A DNA stretch of 64,000 nucleotides from Lachnospiraceae bacterium (GTDB taxonomy: Bacteria; Bacillota; Clostridia; Lachnospirales; Lachnospiraceae): the NCBI GenBank assembly GCA_910574185.1, contig CAJSZQ010000003.1, positions 62,001-126,000 on the forward strand, written 5' to 3'. A program made the position numbers and the translations under genes. Each line of letters begins with the position of its first letter. Position 1 is the first letter of the stretch. Of this stretch, positions 25,004-34,482 are shown piece after piece. The notes under the pieces were generated by a model. It had not been told where the DNA came from. It worked only from the letters and a program-made list of their open reading frames with translations, and ran no database searches.

Positions 25004-27079
25004 CTATTTCGCCAGTTTCATCATAATCTCATTACTTCTGAGCACAAAAGCAGTCATTTCTTCCGGACTCAGCGGCTTATGTGCCAGCATTGCCAAATCA
25101 TAAAGCTGTTTGCAGAAGGTGCTTACATTCTCTCCATCCTTATGCTCCGCAACATACTGTACCAGTGGATGATTGGCATTCAGCACCAGCGTACCCGCGC
25201 TTCCGAACATGGACGCATCCATAGCTCCGCCCATGCTGTACATCTTCATCATCTCCTGCATCCGGCGGCTTTCCTCAGACAATGTAATCATAGACGCTAT
25301 ATTCTCATCCTTAAACTTCTCTACCTTCACTTCCAGCTTATCATTGTTAAGCGCCCTCCGGAAAATCTCTGTCAGTTCATCTGCCGTCTTCTGGAACGCT
25401 TCTTTCTCATCCTCGGCAATCTCTTCCCTTGTAGACTCATTCACGTCTGCGTCAATACGCTGGAACTTCAGATTCGGATTCCTCTGCTCAAGCTGCGTAA
25501 TAAACGGCGAGTCAATATTATGCGTCAGAATCACCGCATCCTGCTCCTGGGCGCGGAACAGATTGATATACTGGCTCTGCTGCTGCTCGTCTGTTACATA
25601 GTAAATAACCGTCTTCTTTTCTTCCTCTGCTGCCTCCGGATTTTCTCCGTTATCTGGATTCTCTTTTGCATCGGCATCCGGCTCTGTCAGTTCTCCGCCG
25701 TTCTTCTCCACGCACTCTTTCAGCGTAAGATACTTATGGTCAAGGTTCTTGAATAACATATAATCCATCATCTTGTCGCAGAACTTCTCGTCCTTTAAGC
25801 AGCCAAACTTGATGAACGGGCTGATATCATCCCAGTATTTCTCATAATTCTCCTTATCCGTCTTGCACATACCGCTCAATTTATCTGCAACCTTCTTGGA
25901 AATGTAATCTGCAATCTTATTCACAAAACCGTCGTTTTGCAGCGCGCTTCTGGAAACGTTCAGCGGCAGGTCCGGACAATCAATCACACCCTTTAATACC
26001 ATCAAAAATTCTGGTATCACCTCTTTGATGTTGTCAGCAATAAACACCTGATTATTGTACAGCTTAATGGTTCCCTCAATGGAATCATACTCTGTATTAA
26101 TCTTCGGGAAGTACAAAATACCCTTCAAATTAAACGGATAATCCATATTCAGATGAATCCAGAACAAAGGCTCCTTGTAATCCATAAATACCTTACGGTA
26201 AAACTCAATATAATCTTCTTTACTGCAGTCGTTTGGATGTTTTGCCCAAAGCGGCGCGGTATCATTCAAAGCCACCGGACGCTTGTTTATCTTCACCTTA
26301 TCCCTGGCTGGAGAGACCTCTACCATCTCTTTCTCGCCGTCTTCGTTCTCCTTCTCCTCCATCTTCGCTTCTTCATGGATACGCTCAACAATTACATCGT
26401 CATCTTTTAAGTCTGCTTCATCAATGGTCTCGTATTCCTGCTCGGCATTCTCCTTTGCAATGTAAATCGGAACCGGCATAAAGGAACAGTACTTCTCAAC
26501 TACTTCCCTTGCCTTGTATTCATTCGCAAACTGTAAGCTGTCCTCATTCAGACACAGTGTAATCTCCGTACCTACGCCCTGTTTATTTCCGTCAGACATC
26601 TCATACTCTGTGCCGCCGTCACTTACCCAGTGTACCGCTTCCGCGCCTTCTTTATAGGACAAGGTATCAATATGCACTTCGTCTGCAACCATAAATGCAG
26701 AATAAAAGCCCAGACCGAAGTGGCCAATCATATCGTCCTCTGTAGTCTTGTCCTTATATTTTTCCAAAAACTCTGTCGCGCCTGAAAATGCAATCTGGGT
26801 AATGTACTCTTCTACTTCATCCGCTGTCATTCCAAGACCATTGTCAATAAACTTCAGCGTCTTCTCTTCCGGATTCACCAGAATTTGAATCTGCGGCTTA
26901 TAATCCTCTGGAAGTTCATATTCTCCCATCATATCCAATTTCTTCAGCTTGGTAATCGCATCGCATCCGTTAGAAACCATCTCCCGGAAGAAAATATCGT
27001 GGTCAGAATACACCCACTTCTTAATAATTGGAAATATGTTCTCGCTGCTGATTGATAAAGAACCTTTCTTTGCTGCCAT
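25004..27079 (-). CDS. htpG: Molecular chaperone HtpG (Hsp90)
   Basis: 691 residues. N-terminal GHKL ATPase domain with the Bergerat motifs (FFREMVSNGCDAITKLKKL, KFIDNGLGMTADEV, GHFGLGFYSAFMVAD), an acidic linker (~220-255), middle domain with the catalytic-loop region NVSRSALQNDGF, and the C-terminal dimerisation domain. Start ATG 27079 with TAGGAG 9 nt upstream. A perfect CIRCE operator lies just upstream of its promoter, so HrcA control is expected. Confidence 0.96.
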   Translation of the reverse strand: MAAKKGSLSISSENIFPIIKKWVYSDHDIFFREMVSNGCDAITKLKKLDMMGEYELPEDYKPQIQILVNPEEKTLKFIDNGLGMTADEVEEYITQIAFSGATEFLEKYKDKTTEDDMIGHFGLGFYSAFMVADEVHIDTLSYKEGAEAVHWVSDGGTEYEMSDGNKQGVGTEITLCLNEDSLQFANEYKAREVVEKYCSFMPVPIYIAKENAEQEYETIDEADLKDDDVIVERIHEEAKMEEKENEDGEKEMVEVSPARDKVKINKRPVALNDTAPLWAKHPNDCSKEDYIEFYRKVFMDYKEPLFWIHLNMDYPFNLKGILYFPKINTEYDSIEGTIKLYNNQVFIADNIKEVIPEFLMVLKGVIDCPDLPLNVSRSALQNDGFVNKIADYISKKVADKLSGMCKTDKENYEKYWDDISPFIKFGCLKDEKFCDKMMDYMLFKNLDHKYLTLKECVEKNGGELTEPDADAKENPDNGENPEAAEEEKKTVIYYVTDEQQQSQYINLFRAQEQDAVILTHNIDSPFITQLEQRNPNLKFQRIDADVNESTREEIAEDEKEAFQKTADELTEIFRRALNNDKLEVKVEKFKDENIASMITLSEESRRMQEMMKMYSMGGAMDASMFGSAGTLVLNANHPLVQYVAEHKDGENVSTFCKQLYDLAMLAHKPLSPEEMTAFVLRSNEIMMKLAK

Positions 27080-27168
27080 ATATATCACTCCTATTTCTCA
27101 TATTTTCGCGGCCCCTGTTATCGATTGTATCATCTGTTTATAAAAAGAGCTCCGCCTGTCGTATAACT

Positions 27169-27197
27169 ATGATAATACTCGTCTATTTAAAAGTCAA
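27169..27197 (-). promoter_or_regulatory. htpG promoter
   Basis: On the minus strand TTGACT and TATCAT are separated by 17 bp, ~80 nt upstream of the start codon. CIRCE is directly upstream of the -35 box. Confidence 0.8.
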
Positions 27198-27204
27198 TAG
27201 AAAA

Positions 27205-27231
27205 TTAGCACTCTTTACGAAAGAGTGCTAA
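27205..27231. promoter_or_regulatory. CIRCE operator (HrcA binding site)
   Basis: TTAGCACTC, 9-nt spacer, GAGTGCTAA: a perfect match to the CIRCE consensus, the heat-shock operator bound by HrcA. It is positioned 7 bp from the htpG -35 box. Confidence 0.96.
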
Positions 27232-27290
27232 CAATTCTCTAAAAAATATAAACTTTTTATAAATGCTAACGACTTTTACAACTTGCACAT

Positions 27291-30200
27291 TTATTCCACG
27301 CTCTTTAAGGATTCCACCATATTGATTTTCTTTAATTTAAAATACATAATTCCGTTTATCAATAAAGAAAAACCCACTGTAAACAGCAGACTGTAGAGAA
27401 AACTTGGCAGATAAATACTCCGGCCAAACATGGCGGCGTCCACTTCCACTGTCTGTATAATAAACAGATGAAGAATCTTACCTAGCATAATTCCCACCAC
27501 CGCCCCTATAAAGGTCAGCAGAATATTCTCCCTGAATACGTACACTGCCACCTCCGGGTCATAGAATCCAAGCACCTTCAAGGTAGCCAGCTCTCTCTGA
27601 CGTTCGGTAATATTAATGGTGTTCAGATTATAAAGCACCACAAAGGCAAGCATACCCGCCGAAATGATAAGTACGATAATTACCAGATTTAAGCTGGACA
27701 ACATATTATCGAGCTGTTCCATGATATCGTGGGTATAGCTGACGCTTAGTACCTCGCTCCGCTCAACAATTCTCTCTCCGGCTGCTTCTAATTGAGACTG
27801 AGAATAGGTCTCGTCAGCCACAAAAAGAATACAATTATACTCTGGCTTCTCGTCAAATACCTGATTGTAGTATTTCGGCGTCATGTATATGTAATGCCCC
27901 ATATAGTTCTCACAGATATGGGAAATCTTTACCTCTCTGTCCGCCCCCTCCTCATTTTTAATCTGAATTGTATCCCCTCTCTGCGCATTCAGAAGCTTTG
28001 CCGTTTTCTCGCTGATAATTACGCCGTCGTCGCTCAGCTTATATGCTTTGCCGCTCTTGCGGTCATGGAAATCCACATAAGCTCCCACATCGCTCAAGTC
28101 GCTGAGCGCCATAAGATAAGTCTGTCTTTCCTTTTTGCCATTTGCCAGTATAATACTCTTCATATAGGCGTCCATGTAGCGCTCAATATCTTTGTTCTCT
28201 GCAAGAAATCCGTCCAGCTTTTCTCTGTCTTCTTCTGTCAAATCCTCCTGCAAAAGAATTTGTCCGTCATAAAATTGAATCTTGTCATACTGAGTATCTG
28301 CTATCTCATATACCGAATCCCGAATCCCGTACCCCACAACCATCAGGGCCATACAGCCGCCGATTCCAAATATAGTCATAAAGAAACGTTTTTTATACCG
28401 CATCAGGTTTCGTATAGAAGACTTCCAGGAAAAATTCAGGCGTTTCCAGATAAAGGGAACTCTCTCCAGCAGTACTCGTTTTCCAATCTTAGGAGCGGGC
28501 GGCCGCATCAGCACCGCCGCCTGCGCTCCCAATTCCCGATAGCAGGAAAATAACGTGGCCGCCATCGTACAGACGACCGCCGCTGCCGAAGCCGCCACGC
28601 CATAACTCGCCACATAGGGAACCAGTATTTCCGACATATGGTGATACATAATCCCGTAAGCATAAATAATAATATAAGGCAATATCTTCTCTCCCACCAA
28701 AACACCTAAGATACTGCCGGCAATGGTAGCAATCAATGCATAACCAAGATACTTGGACGCAATCGCCCTTTTACTGTATCCAAGAGCCTTCATGGTGCCA
28801 ATCTGCACCCGCTGTTCCTCTACCATTCGCGTCATGCTGGTCAGGCTGATTAAAGCCGCAACCAGAAAGAACAGGACTGGAAACACCTGACCGATAGCGC
28901 GCATCCGGTCTGCATTCTCCCCATAACCGGTATATTCAGGAAGAGTACTTCTGTCATAGATATACCAGGAAGCTTTCGGAATGTCTGCAATCTCTGCCTC
29001 CGCATCGGCTATCTTCTCCTCGCCTTCGGCGATTTCCTCCGCCGCTTTCGTCCTGCCTTCTTCCAGCTCTTTTTTTGCATCTTCTATCTTGGCTTCATTC
29101 TCTGTAATCTCTGCTTCCCCGCTTCTTAACTTCTTTTCCTGGCCAGAAAGCTCCGCCCATCCAGATTGAATCTGCCGCTGACCGTCGTCAAGCTGTTCTG
29201 GCACTCCTGTAAGTTCTGCTTCCCCTGCATCCAGCTCCGCTTTCGCATTCACAAGCTCCTGCTCTCCCGCGGCCAACTGGTTCTTCGCATCCGCAATCAA
29301 AACTGCCGTCTCGTCATACTTCGCCTGAAGAACTGCAATCATCCCTTCCAGTCGCTCCAGTTCTTCCTCTAAATTCTTATCCGTAATCTCTGCCTGTATC
29401 TGGGACGCCTGTGTCTGCAGAATAACATACTGCATCCCAATCTCGGTTGCAGGATTTGTATATTCTGACTCTGGATATGCCGCTTCGATTGCCTGAATCT
29501 GTTCCTTACAGTCTGCAAGCATCGCAAATACGGCCTCCACCTGAGCGTAACCTTCCTGCGCCTGTTTTATCCCTTCCTCAATCTGCGCAAGCCCTGCTTC
29601 CCCTTCGGCAATCTGTCGTTCTGCCTCCGGTTTCCCTGCTTCAAAAGCAGCTTTTCCTTCTTCATACCTGGCCTTTCCTTCACTTAATTCTGCCAGCCCC
29701 GCCTCATATTGAGTTCTGGCGTCATCAAGCTCCGCCTGTTTCGAGGCAAGGGTATTTTTCGCATTGGCAATCTGATTCCAGCCGTCACGAATCTGTCGTC
29801 TGGCATCTGCAAGCTGACTCTCCGCATCTCCAATCTCTGCGGCGGCGTCTTCCAGCTCCTTTCTTGCCTTCTCCCTGCCTTCTTCCAAATCCATTTTGGC
29901 CTTGTCAAGTTCTTCGGTCGCCTCATCCACCAGCTCGCGTCTGCGCAAAACTCCCCGCTCGCCGGAAAGTTCTTTCACCTGTTCCATGGCTTTATCAATC
30001 AAATCTTCGTATTCTTCCGTATATGCCGTCAGCTCTTTTGCCCCTTCTACCAACATATAGCATTCCGTATACACTTCCAGCTTAAAATCCTGCTCTGGCA
30101 CAACCAGAAATCCATCCAGATTGCCAGTGCCAATGGTCGTACTTCCTCTGCTAAATGAAATATAGCAAGGCGTGCTCCCAGTTCCAACAACCGTCAGTTC

Positions 30201-30680
30201 TTCCTTCTTTAAGGTATCCGTCACCGGCGTATCCTTCCCGGATTTCAGGAGAATCTTATCGCCTGCCCGATACCCTGTCTCATTATCCGCCAGACATTCC
30301 CCTGTCTTTTCAGGAAGCCTTCCTTCCGTAACCGTCACGTCATTCATACCTTCAGACAAGGATATTACATGCAGCGCAAGCTGCTCATCCTCTGTCTCTG
30401 TCAGAAAATCCGCGCTATACGCGCCTTCTGCCTTCTGGATAAGTTCCAGCTCTTCAAAAGCTTTCACATCATCTTTCGTAATTCCCAAGGTACTAATCGC
30501 TTTGACATCCATCAGATTAGCCCCGTCAAAATAGGAATCTCCGGTAATTCTCATATCTGGCTCAGATGCACGAATCCCTGAAAAAAATGCCACGCCCAGC
30601 GCCACAATAAATAAAATCGAAAAAAACCTGCCGGAACTTTTTTTAATTTCTCTGAAAAAATCTTTGCGCGTCGCCTTCAT
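27291..30680 (-). CDS. FtsX-like ABC exporter permease with giant coiled-coil ectodomain
   Basis: 1129 residues. First membrane helix ~18-37 (RFFSILFIVALGVAFFSG), a MacB-like extracytoplasmic part, then a long Glu/Ala/Lys-rich coiled coil (~240-590). A first FtsX domain follows (~605-735, with LISLTSMTRMVEEQRVQIGT). After a linker comes a second half: helix at FFMTIFGIGGCMALMVVGYG, an ectodomain, and a final FtsX domain with YNLNTINITERQRELATLKVLG. Duplicated FtsX permeases of this type couple ATPase work to movement of an extracellular rod and export peptides or lipids, or activate wall hydrolases. It is co-transcribed with the ATPase 13 bp upstream. Substrate unknown. Confidence 0.88.
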   Translation of the reverse strand: MKATRKDFFREIKKSSGRFFSILFIVALGVAFFSGIRASEPDMRITGDSYFDGANLMDVKAISTLGITKDDVKAFEELELIQKAEGAYSADFLTETEDEQLALHVISLSEGMNDVTVTEGRLPEKTGECLADNETGYRAGDKILLKSGKDTPVTDTLKKEELTVVGTGSTPCYISFSRGSTTIGTGNLDGFLVVPEQDFKLEVYTECYMLVEGAKELTAYTEEYEDLIDKAMEQVKELSGERGVLRRRELVDEATEELDKAKMDLEEGREKARKELEDAAAEIGDAESQLADARRQIRDGWNQIANAKNTLASKQAELDDARTQYEAGLAELSEGKARYEEGKAAFEAGKPEAERQIAEGEAGLAQIEEGIKQAQEGYAQVEAVFAMLADCKEQIQAIEAAYPESEYTNPATEIGMQYVILQTQASQIQAEITDKNLEEELERLEGMIAVLQAKYDETAVLIADAKNQLAAGEQELVNAKAELDAGEAELTGVPEQLDDGQRQIQSGWAELSGQEKKLRSGEAEITENEAKIEDAKKELEEGRTKAAEEIAEGEEKIADAEAEIADIPKASWYIYDRSTLPEYTGYGENADRMRAIGQVFPVLFFLVAALISLTSMTRMVEEQRVQIGTMKALGYSKRAIASKYLGYALIATIAGSILGVLVGEKILPYIIIYAYGIMYHHMSEILVPYVASYGVAASAAAVVCTMAATLFSCYRELGAQAAVLMRPPAPKIGKRVLLERVPFIWKRLNFSWKSSIRNLMRYKKRFFMTIFGIGGCMALMVVGYGIRDSVYEIADTQYDKIQFYDGQILLQEDLTEEDREKLDGFLAENKDIERYMDAYMKSIILANGKKERQTYLMALSDLSDVGAYVDFHDRKSGKAYKLSDDGVIISEKTAKLLNAQRGDTIQIKNEEGADREVKISHICENYMGHYIYMTPKYYNQVFDEKPEYNCILFVADETYSQSQLEAAGERIVERSEVLSVSYTHDIMEQLDNMLSSLNLVIIVLIISAGMLAFVVLYNLNTINITERQRELATLKVLGFYDPEVAVYVFRENILLTFIGAVVGIMLGKILHLFIIQTVEVDAAMFGRSIYLPSFLYSLLFTVGFSLLINGIMYFKLKKINMVESLKSVE

Positions 30681-30693
30681 AGTCCAGTCGCTC

Positions 30694-31398
30694 CTACCAT
30701 TCTATGGTCTCTACCGGCACCGGTCTTTTGTTTATCGCCATCTTTGACACCCTGCCGTTCTTAATCTGGATTACCCGGTCCGCCATTGGTGCGATGGCCA
30801 GATTATGGGTAATTAAAATTACCGTCATGCCTTTTTTCCTGCATGTATCCTGCAATAGCTTTAAGATTGCCTTCCCGGTATTATAATCCAACGCCCCTGT
30901 AGGCTCGTCACACAAAAGGAGCTTCGGATTCTTGGCAAGCGCTCTTGCAATAGACACCCGCTGCTGCTCCCCGCCGGAGAGCTGAGCCGGAAAATTCGCC
31001 AAACGGTCGCCTAAACCGACCTCCATAAGCACTTCCTCCGCATCCAGCGGCTCCTTACAAATCTGCAGAGCAAGCTCAACATTTTCCAAAGCAGTCAGAT
31101 TCGGAATCAGATTATAAAACTGGAATACAAAGCCGATATCATCTCTCCGATACGCCGTAAGCTGTTTAGAAGTATAGCGGGAAATGTCCTCTCCGTCTAC
31201 TTCTACAATCCCATCCGTCGCCGTATCCATTCCGCCCAGAATATTCAGGACTGTTGTCTTTCCCGCTCCGCTAGGCCCGACTACCACTGCAAATTCGCCC
31301 TTCTTTATCTCGAAATTGATGCCTGCCGCAGCCGCAATCTCCACTTCTCCCATTCGGTAAATCTTGGTAACATCCTCTAATCTTACGAAACTATCCAT
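30694..31398 (-). CDS. ABC transporter ATP-binding protein (MacB/LolD type)
   Basis: 234 residues. Walker A GPSGAGKT, signature [15 protein letters not shown], Walker [14 protein letters not shown]-loop ILITHNLAI. It is the ATPase of the FtsX-like permease downstream. AGGAGG before the ATG overlaps the stop region of the SorC-type regulator (gap 8 bp), so it can be read from the upstream operon. Confidence 0.94.
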   Translation of the reverse strand: MDSFVRLEDVTKIYRMGEVEIAAAAGINFEIKKGEFAVVVGPSGAGKTTVLNILGGMDTATDGIVEVDGEDISRYTSKQLTAYRRDDIGFVFQFYNLIPNLTALENVELALQICKEPLDAEEVLMEVGLGDRLANFPAQLSGGEQQRVSIARALAKNPKLLLCDEPTGALDYNTGKAILKLLQDTCRKKGMTVILITHNLAIAPMADRVIQIKNGRVSKMAINKRPVPVETIEW

Positions 31399-31406
31399 AA
31401 TTCCTC

Positions 31407-32336
31407 CTATATCAGATACTCCGCAATCACCTGGTCAACAATCAAAATATCAATATAGCCTCCATCCAGCGCTGCTTTTACAGATTCTTTCTTCTCTTCG
31501 CCTTCCACCACACAAATCTTATTCGGTATCTCTTTCAACTGCCGGCCCGTAATTCCAATACACCGGTCCGTAATGCTCCGGCAGCATTCCCGGCTGTTTC
31601 TATTTAGAAATACTGTCGATACCAAGTCGCAGACCGCGTCTTCCCGTTCCAGCTGCGCCAAATCTTCATCAATAAAATATCCCGATTTGCTGATACTGCT
31701 GTTGATTACCTGCGGATTCCCCAGACTGAAAATGGCATACTGCGCATTCGCCGTAGTCTCCACAACACTGTGGAGCAATTCATTCTTCATCAGAATCTGC
31801 TTTTCTTCTCCATTCTCCACCAGCGCCGGCGCAATCAGCGACAATGCTCTTCCGCCGGTCTTTTTTGCAAAGTTAGAAGCAATCGTCGTGGCATGCATAT
31901 CCAACTCTCTCTGTCCCTGTCCGCCAATAATCGGAGAAAATGTCAATTCCTGAGACTCCATCTGGTGAATATAGTCCGGCACCATCTTCATCGTCGTTCC
32001 CCATCCCACTGCAACAACCGACTTCTTCCTAACATAATTCTCCAGATAAAACGCCGCCGCTGAAGCTACCTGCTCTTTCGCCGACACGCCGAAGGTTGTG
32101 TCAATTACTACTACGTCTTTTAAACGATATTTATCTCGCAGCTCCTTTTCCAACTCTGGATAAGTACCGGAATAATCAATGGTAATACGGACAACTCCCT
32201 CGTCTTTCGCCTGCTGAATCAGCCTTGACACCTTCATTCTGGACACATTGAGCTGCTGCGCAATCTGCTGTTGCGTTAGATTATCCTTATAATATAGTTT
32301 GCTGGCCAACACCATTCTTCTTCTTTTCATATCCAT
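31407..32336 (-). CDS. SorC/DeoR-family sugar-responsive transcriptional regulator
   Basis: 309 residues. N-terminal HTH (~15-50, LTQQQIAQQLNVSRMKVSRLIQQ) and a C-terminal sugar-phosphate-binding domain of the SorC/CggR fold (VVAVGWGTTMKMV, PIIGGQGQ, VENGEEKQILMKNE). These regulators respond to phosphorylated sugars and usually control the operon they belong to, here the PTS genes 32.4-38.0 kb. Start uncertain: ATG 32336 is taken; a GTG four codons earlier is possible. Confidence 0.88.
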   Translation of the reverse strand: MDMKRRRMVLASKLYYKDNLTQQQIAQQLNVSRMKVSRLIQQAKDEGVVRITIDYSGTYPELEKELRDKYRLKDVVVIDTTFGVSAKEQVASAAAFYLENYVRKKSVVAVGWGTTMKMVPDYIHQMESQELTFSPIIGGQGQRELDMHATTIASNFAKKTGGRALSLIAPALVENGEEKQILMKNELLHSVVETTANAQYAIFSLGNPQVINSSISKSGYFIDEDLAQLEREDAVCDLVSTVFLNRNSRECCRSITDRCIGITGRQLKEIPNKICVVEGEEKKESVKAALDGGYIDILIVDQVIAEYLI

Positions 32337-32443
32337 AGTCTCTGCCACCCCGCCAGCGTATAAATGCTGCGTTTTCCATATTTATTATTTAGATGAAAGC
32401 CCAGTATATCCAGACAGAAATCCCGGCCGTTCCAACTCTTGTA

Positions 32444-33733
32444 TTATTTTATAACCTTATCATAAAAATCGTAATATTTCAATATTCGCAAGAAGGTCAG
32501 CCTGTCCCGGATGTAGGGTGCGACTCTGGCTGATTTTTCCTTCATCTGTGCATCCAGGCCGATATCCGAAAGACTTATCGCTCCCTGCAGACTGCTAAGC
32601 ATCCGCCGGATTTCTTCTGCGTCTGGTATTTCTTCAATCAGCTCTACAATCTCCTCCGTCTTCTCCCTTAATTTTCCCGGACGAATGGTATCCAAAAGAT
32701 TCGGCGTATTTGTCTTCTTAATATTTTCGCACAACTCCTGATTCCGAAAAGTTCCTTCAATTAAATCTGTCTCAATTTCCACATGACCTTTGACTGTAAA
32801 ATCTCCGGTCCGAAGATACTCTGCCGCTCTATGATAGATTTCACTCACCAGAATTAGTCCGACACCCACCTTTTCCCCATGATAGGCGTTCAATTCTTTA
32901 TTGATAACCGCCATTTCCCAGAAATGCGCCAGGTGATGCTCCGCCCCGGAAGCCGGCCTGGAATGTCCGGTCATCTGCATCGCAAGACCGGAAAGCAGCA
33001 GTCCGTACATCAGCTCTTCATACGCCTCTATATCCCCGGAAGCCAGGCCCTTCAATGATTTCTTTAAACTCTCCAGCGCGTCATATTCCATGCGGCAGAT
33101 TCTGTCACAAATATACTCTCCGTTCAGCAGATTCGTAATCTTCCAGTCCGCCAGAGCTGTATATTTCCCCAGAAGATCCCCTGCCCCCGACGCCGTTAAG
33201 CGCATTGGCGCGTTCGCTATCACTTGGCTGTCTGCGATTACCAGGATTGGCGAGACCGCTATCATGCTTCTCTTAAATCCATACCAGGACATAGCCGCTA
33301 CCGTAGAGACGTAACCATCCACACTTGCAGCCGTAGGTATGGAAATAAATGGAATCTTCCGCTCATACGCACAGTACCGCGTCAAATCATGGATGGTTCC
33401 GGAACCTACTGCAGCCAGACAATCTGTATCCACCATGGTATCCAAAGTTTCTTTTACCTTTGCAACCCCTTTTTCATCGGCGTGAAGATTTCGCGAATCC
33501 AGCACAATACGCCGCAGGTCTTTTATCTTCTGTTCAACCTTTTTTCCCGCCGCCTGATAGGTATTGTCGTCACAAATCATTACAAAATTGTGATAACCGG
33601 CGAAAGAGCTGCTGCTTAAAATATCTGATATTCTATCCAGCGCCCCTGTTTCCAGATAAATCTGTTCTACCGCTAACGTATGTTCTCTTCCGCAGCTGCA
33701 TTTTCCGGTAAATTCTTTCATATTAATTTTCAT
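32444..33733 (-). CDS. Glycerol-1-phosphate dehydrogenase homologue (AraM/EgsA family)
   Basis: 429 residues; iron-containing-alcohol-dehydrogenase-like fold. NAD(P)-binding AVGSGTIHDLTRYCA, substrate loop IPTAASVDGYVS, and metal-site motifs SGAGDLLGKYTALADWKI, HSRPASGAEHHLAHFW and AYHGEKVGVG; the metal ligands (Asp, two His) appear intact. Characterised members interconvert DHAP and sn-glycerol-1-phosphate. In a PTS operon the substrate may instead be another phosphorylated polyol (inference). AGGAG precedes the ATG. It is slightly longer than B. subtilis AraM (~394). Confidence 0.87.
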   Translation of the reverse strand: MKINMKEFTGKCSCGREHTLAVEQIYLETGALDRISDILSSSSFAGYHNFVMICDDNTYQAAGKKVEQKIKDLRRIVLDSRNLHADEKGVAKVKETLDTMVDTDCLAAVGSGTIHDLTRYCAYERKIPFISIPTAASVDGYVSTVAAMSWYGFKRSMIAVSPILVIADSQVIANAPMRLTASGAGDLLGKYTALADWKITNLLNGEYICDRICRMEYDALESLKKSLKGLASGDIEAYEELMYGLLLSGLAMQMTGHSRPASGAEHHLAHFWEMAVINKELNAYHGEKVGVGLILVSEIYHRAAEYLRTGDFTVKGHVEIETDLIEGTFRNQELCENIKKTNTPNLLDTIRPGKLREKTEEIVELIEEIPDAEEIRRMLSSLQGAISLSDIGLDAQMKEKSARVAPYIRDRLTFLRILKYYDFYDKVIK

Positions 33734-33914
33734 TATGTTTCTCCTCTCTCCCTGAAAACCCCGAATTAAGGCGCGCCCTTAAGTATACCCTCCGGGCGCC
33801 CCATTATGGCCATTCGGCCTTTTCACAAAGTATACTCAAAAAGAGCCTGCCGAAACAAGCCCTTTGCACAAAATGATACTATTGTCCATAAGAACGCGTA
33901 AATTTAGCCAAGAG

Positions 33915-33960
33915 GGAATCCAGCCTTTTGCCCTGATAAATTTTAAATAGGCTGGATTCC
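33915..33960. other. Intergenic inverted repeat after the PTS EIIA gene
   Basis: GGAATCCAGCC and GGCTGGATTCC form an 11-bp stem with a 24-nt loop and no T-run. A second palindrome, GTAACAGT...ACTGTTAC (33961-33991), abuts it and reaches the EIIA stop codon; its ends match those of the rod-shaped element. The rest of 33734-33914 holds GTATAC-bounded palindromic sequence partly resembling 51755-51800. Confidence 0.55.
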
Positions 33961-33990
33961 GTAACAGTGAGGCCGCAGGCTAAACTGTTA

Positions 33991-34467
33991 CTATTGTTCT
34001 CTCATATTTGCTTCAAAAAAGCGATTCAGCATATCGCTGATTTCCTGCTCGGACTTAAGACTTGTCAGTTGTTCCACTGCGTCCTTATCAGAAATCAAAG
34101 CAACCAGCGTACTTAACACCTCAACCTGTTCCTGCGGCTCTTTTACGCCCAGGACAAAAGCAAACTCCGCGTTCACGACGGCTTCCGGCATTCCCATATG
34201 TAAAAACCGGATAGGATTACTGAATCTTACAAATGAAATCGACGCGCGCTCTACATATTCAACATCGGTATGCGGAATTGCCGTTTCACAAAATTCTGTC
34301 TTTAATCCGGTAGGGAAATCCGCTTCTCTTGCGGCCAGAGCTTTTCCAAAGCTTTCATTTACAAAACCTTTTTCAAACAGCCTCTTTCCTATCGTTTCAA
34401 AAAAGGAATCCCGCGATTCACATTCTTCATTCAGCCAGACTAACTCCCTGCGAAAAATCTTATTCAT
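33991..34467 (-). CDS. PTS EIIA component (fructose/galactitol type)
   Basis: 158 residues. EIIA-2 fold with the phosphorylated histidine in FCETAIPHTDVEYV. It accepts phosphate from HPr and passes it to EIIB in the cytoplasm. It is placed between the degenerate EIIB-like gene and the dehydrogenase gene; AAGGAG precedes the ATG. Confidence 0.9.
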   Translation of the reverse strand: MNKIFRRELVWLNEECESRDSFFETIGKRLFEKGFVNESFGKALAAREADFPTGLKTEFCETAIPHTDVEYVERASISFVRFSNPIRFLHMGMPEAVVNAEFAFVLGVKEPQEQVEVLSTLVALISDKDAVEQLTSLKSEQEISDMLNRFFEANMREQ

Positions 34468-34482
34468 GCCTTTCTCCTTCTA

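Noticed and set aside
28501-30158. Several long plus-strand open frames over the FtsX-like gene
   Set aside because: They mirror the Glu/Ala-rich coiled coil on the opposite strand, which is naturally poor in stops, and have no ribosome sites.
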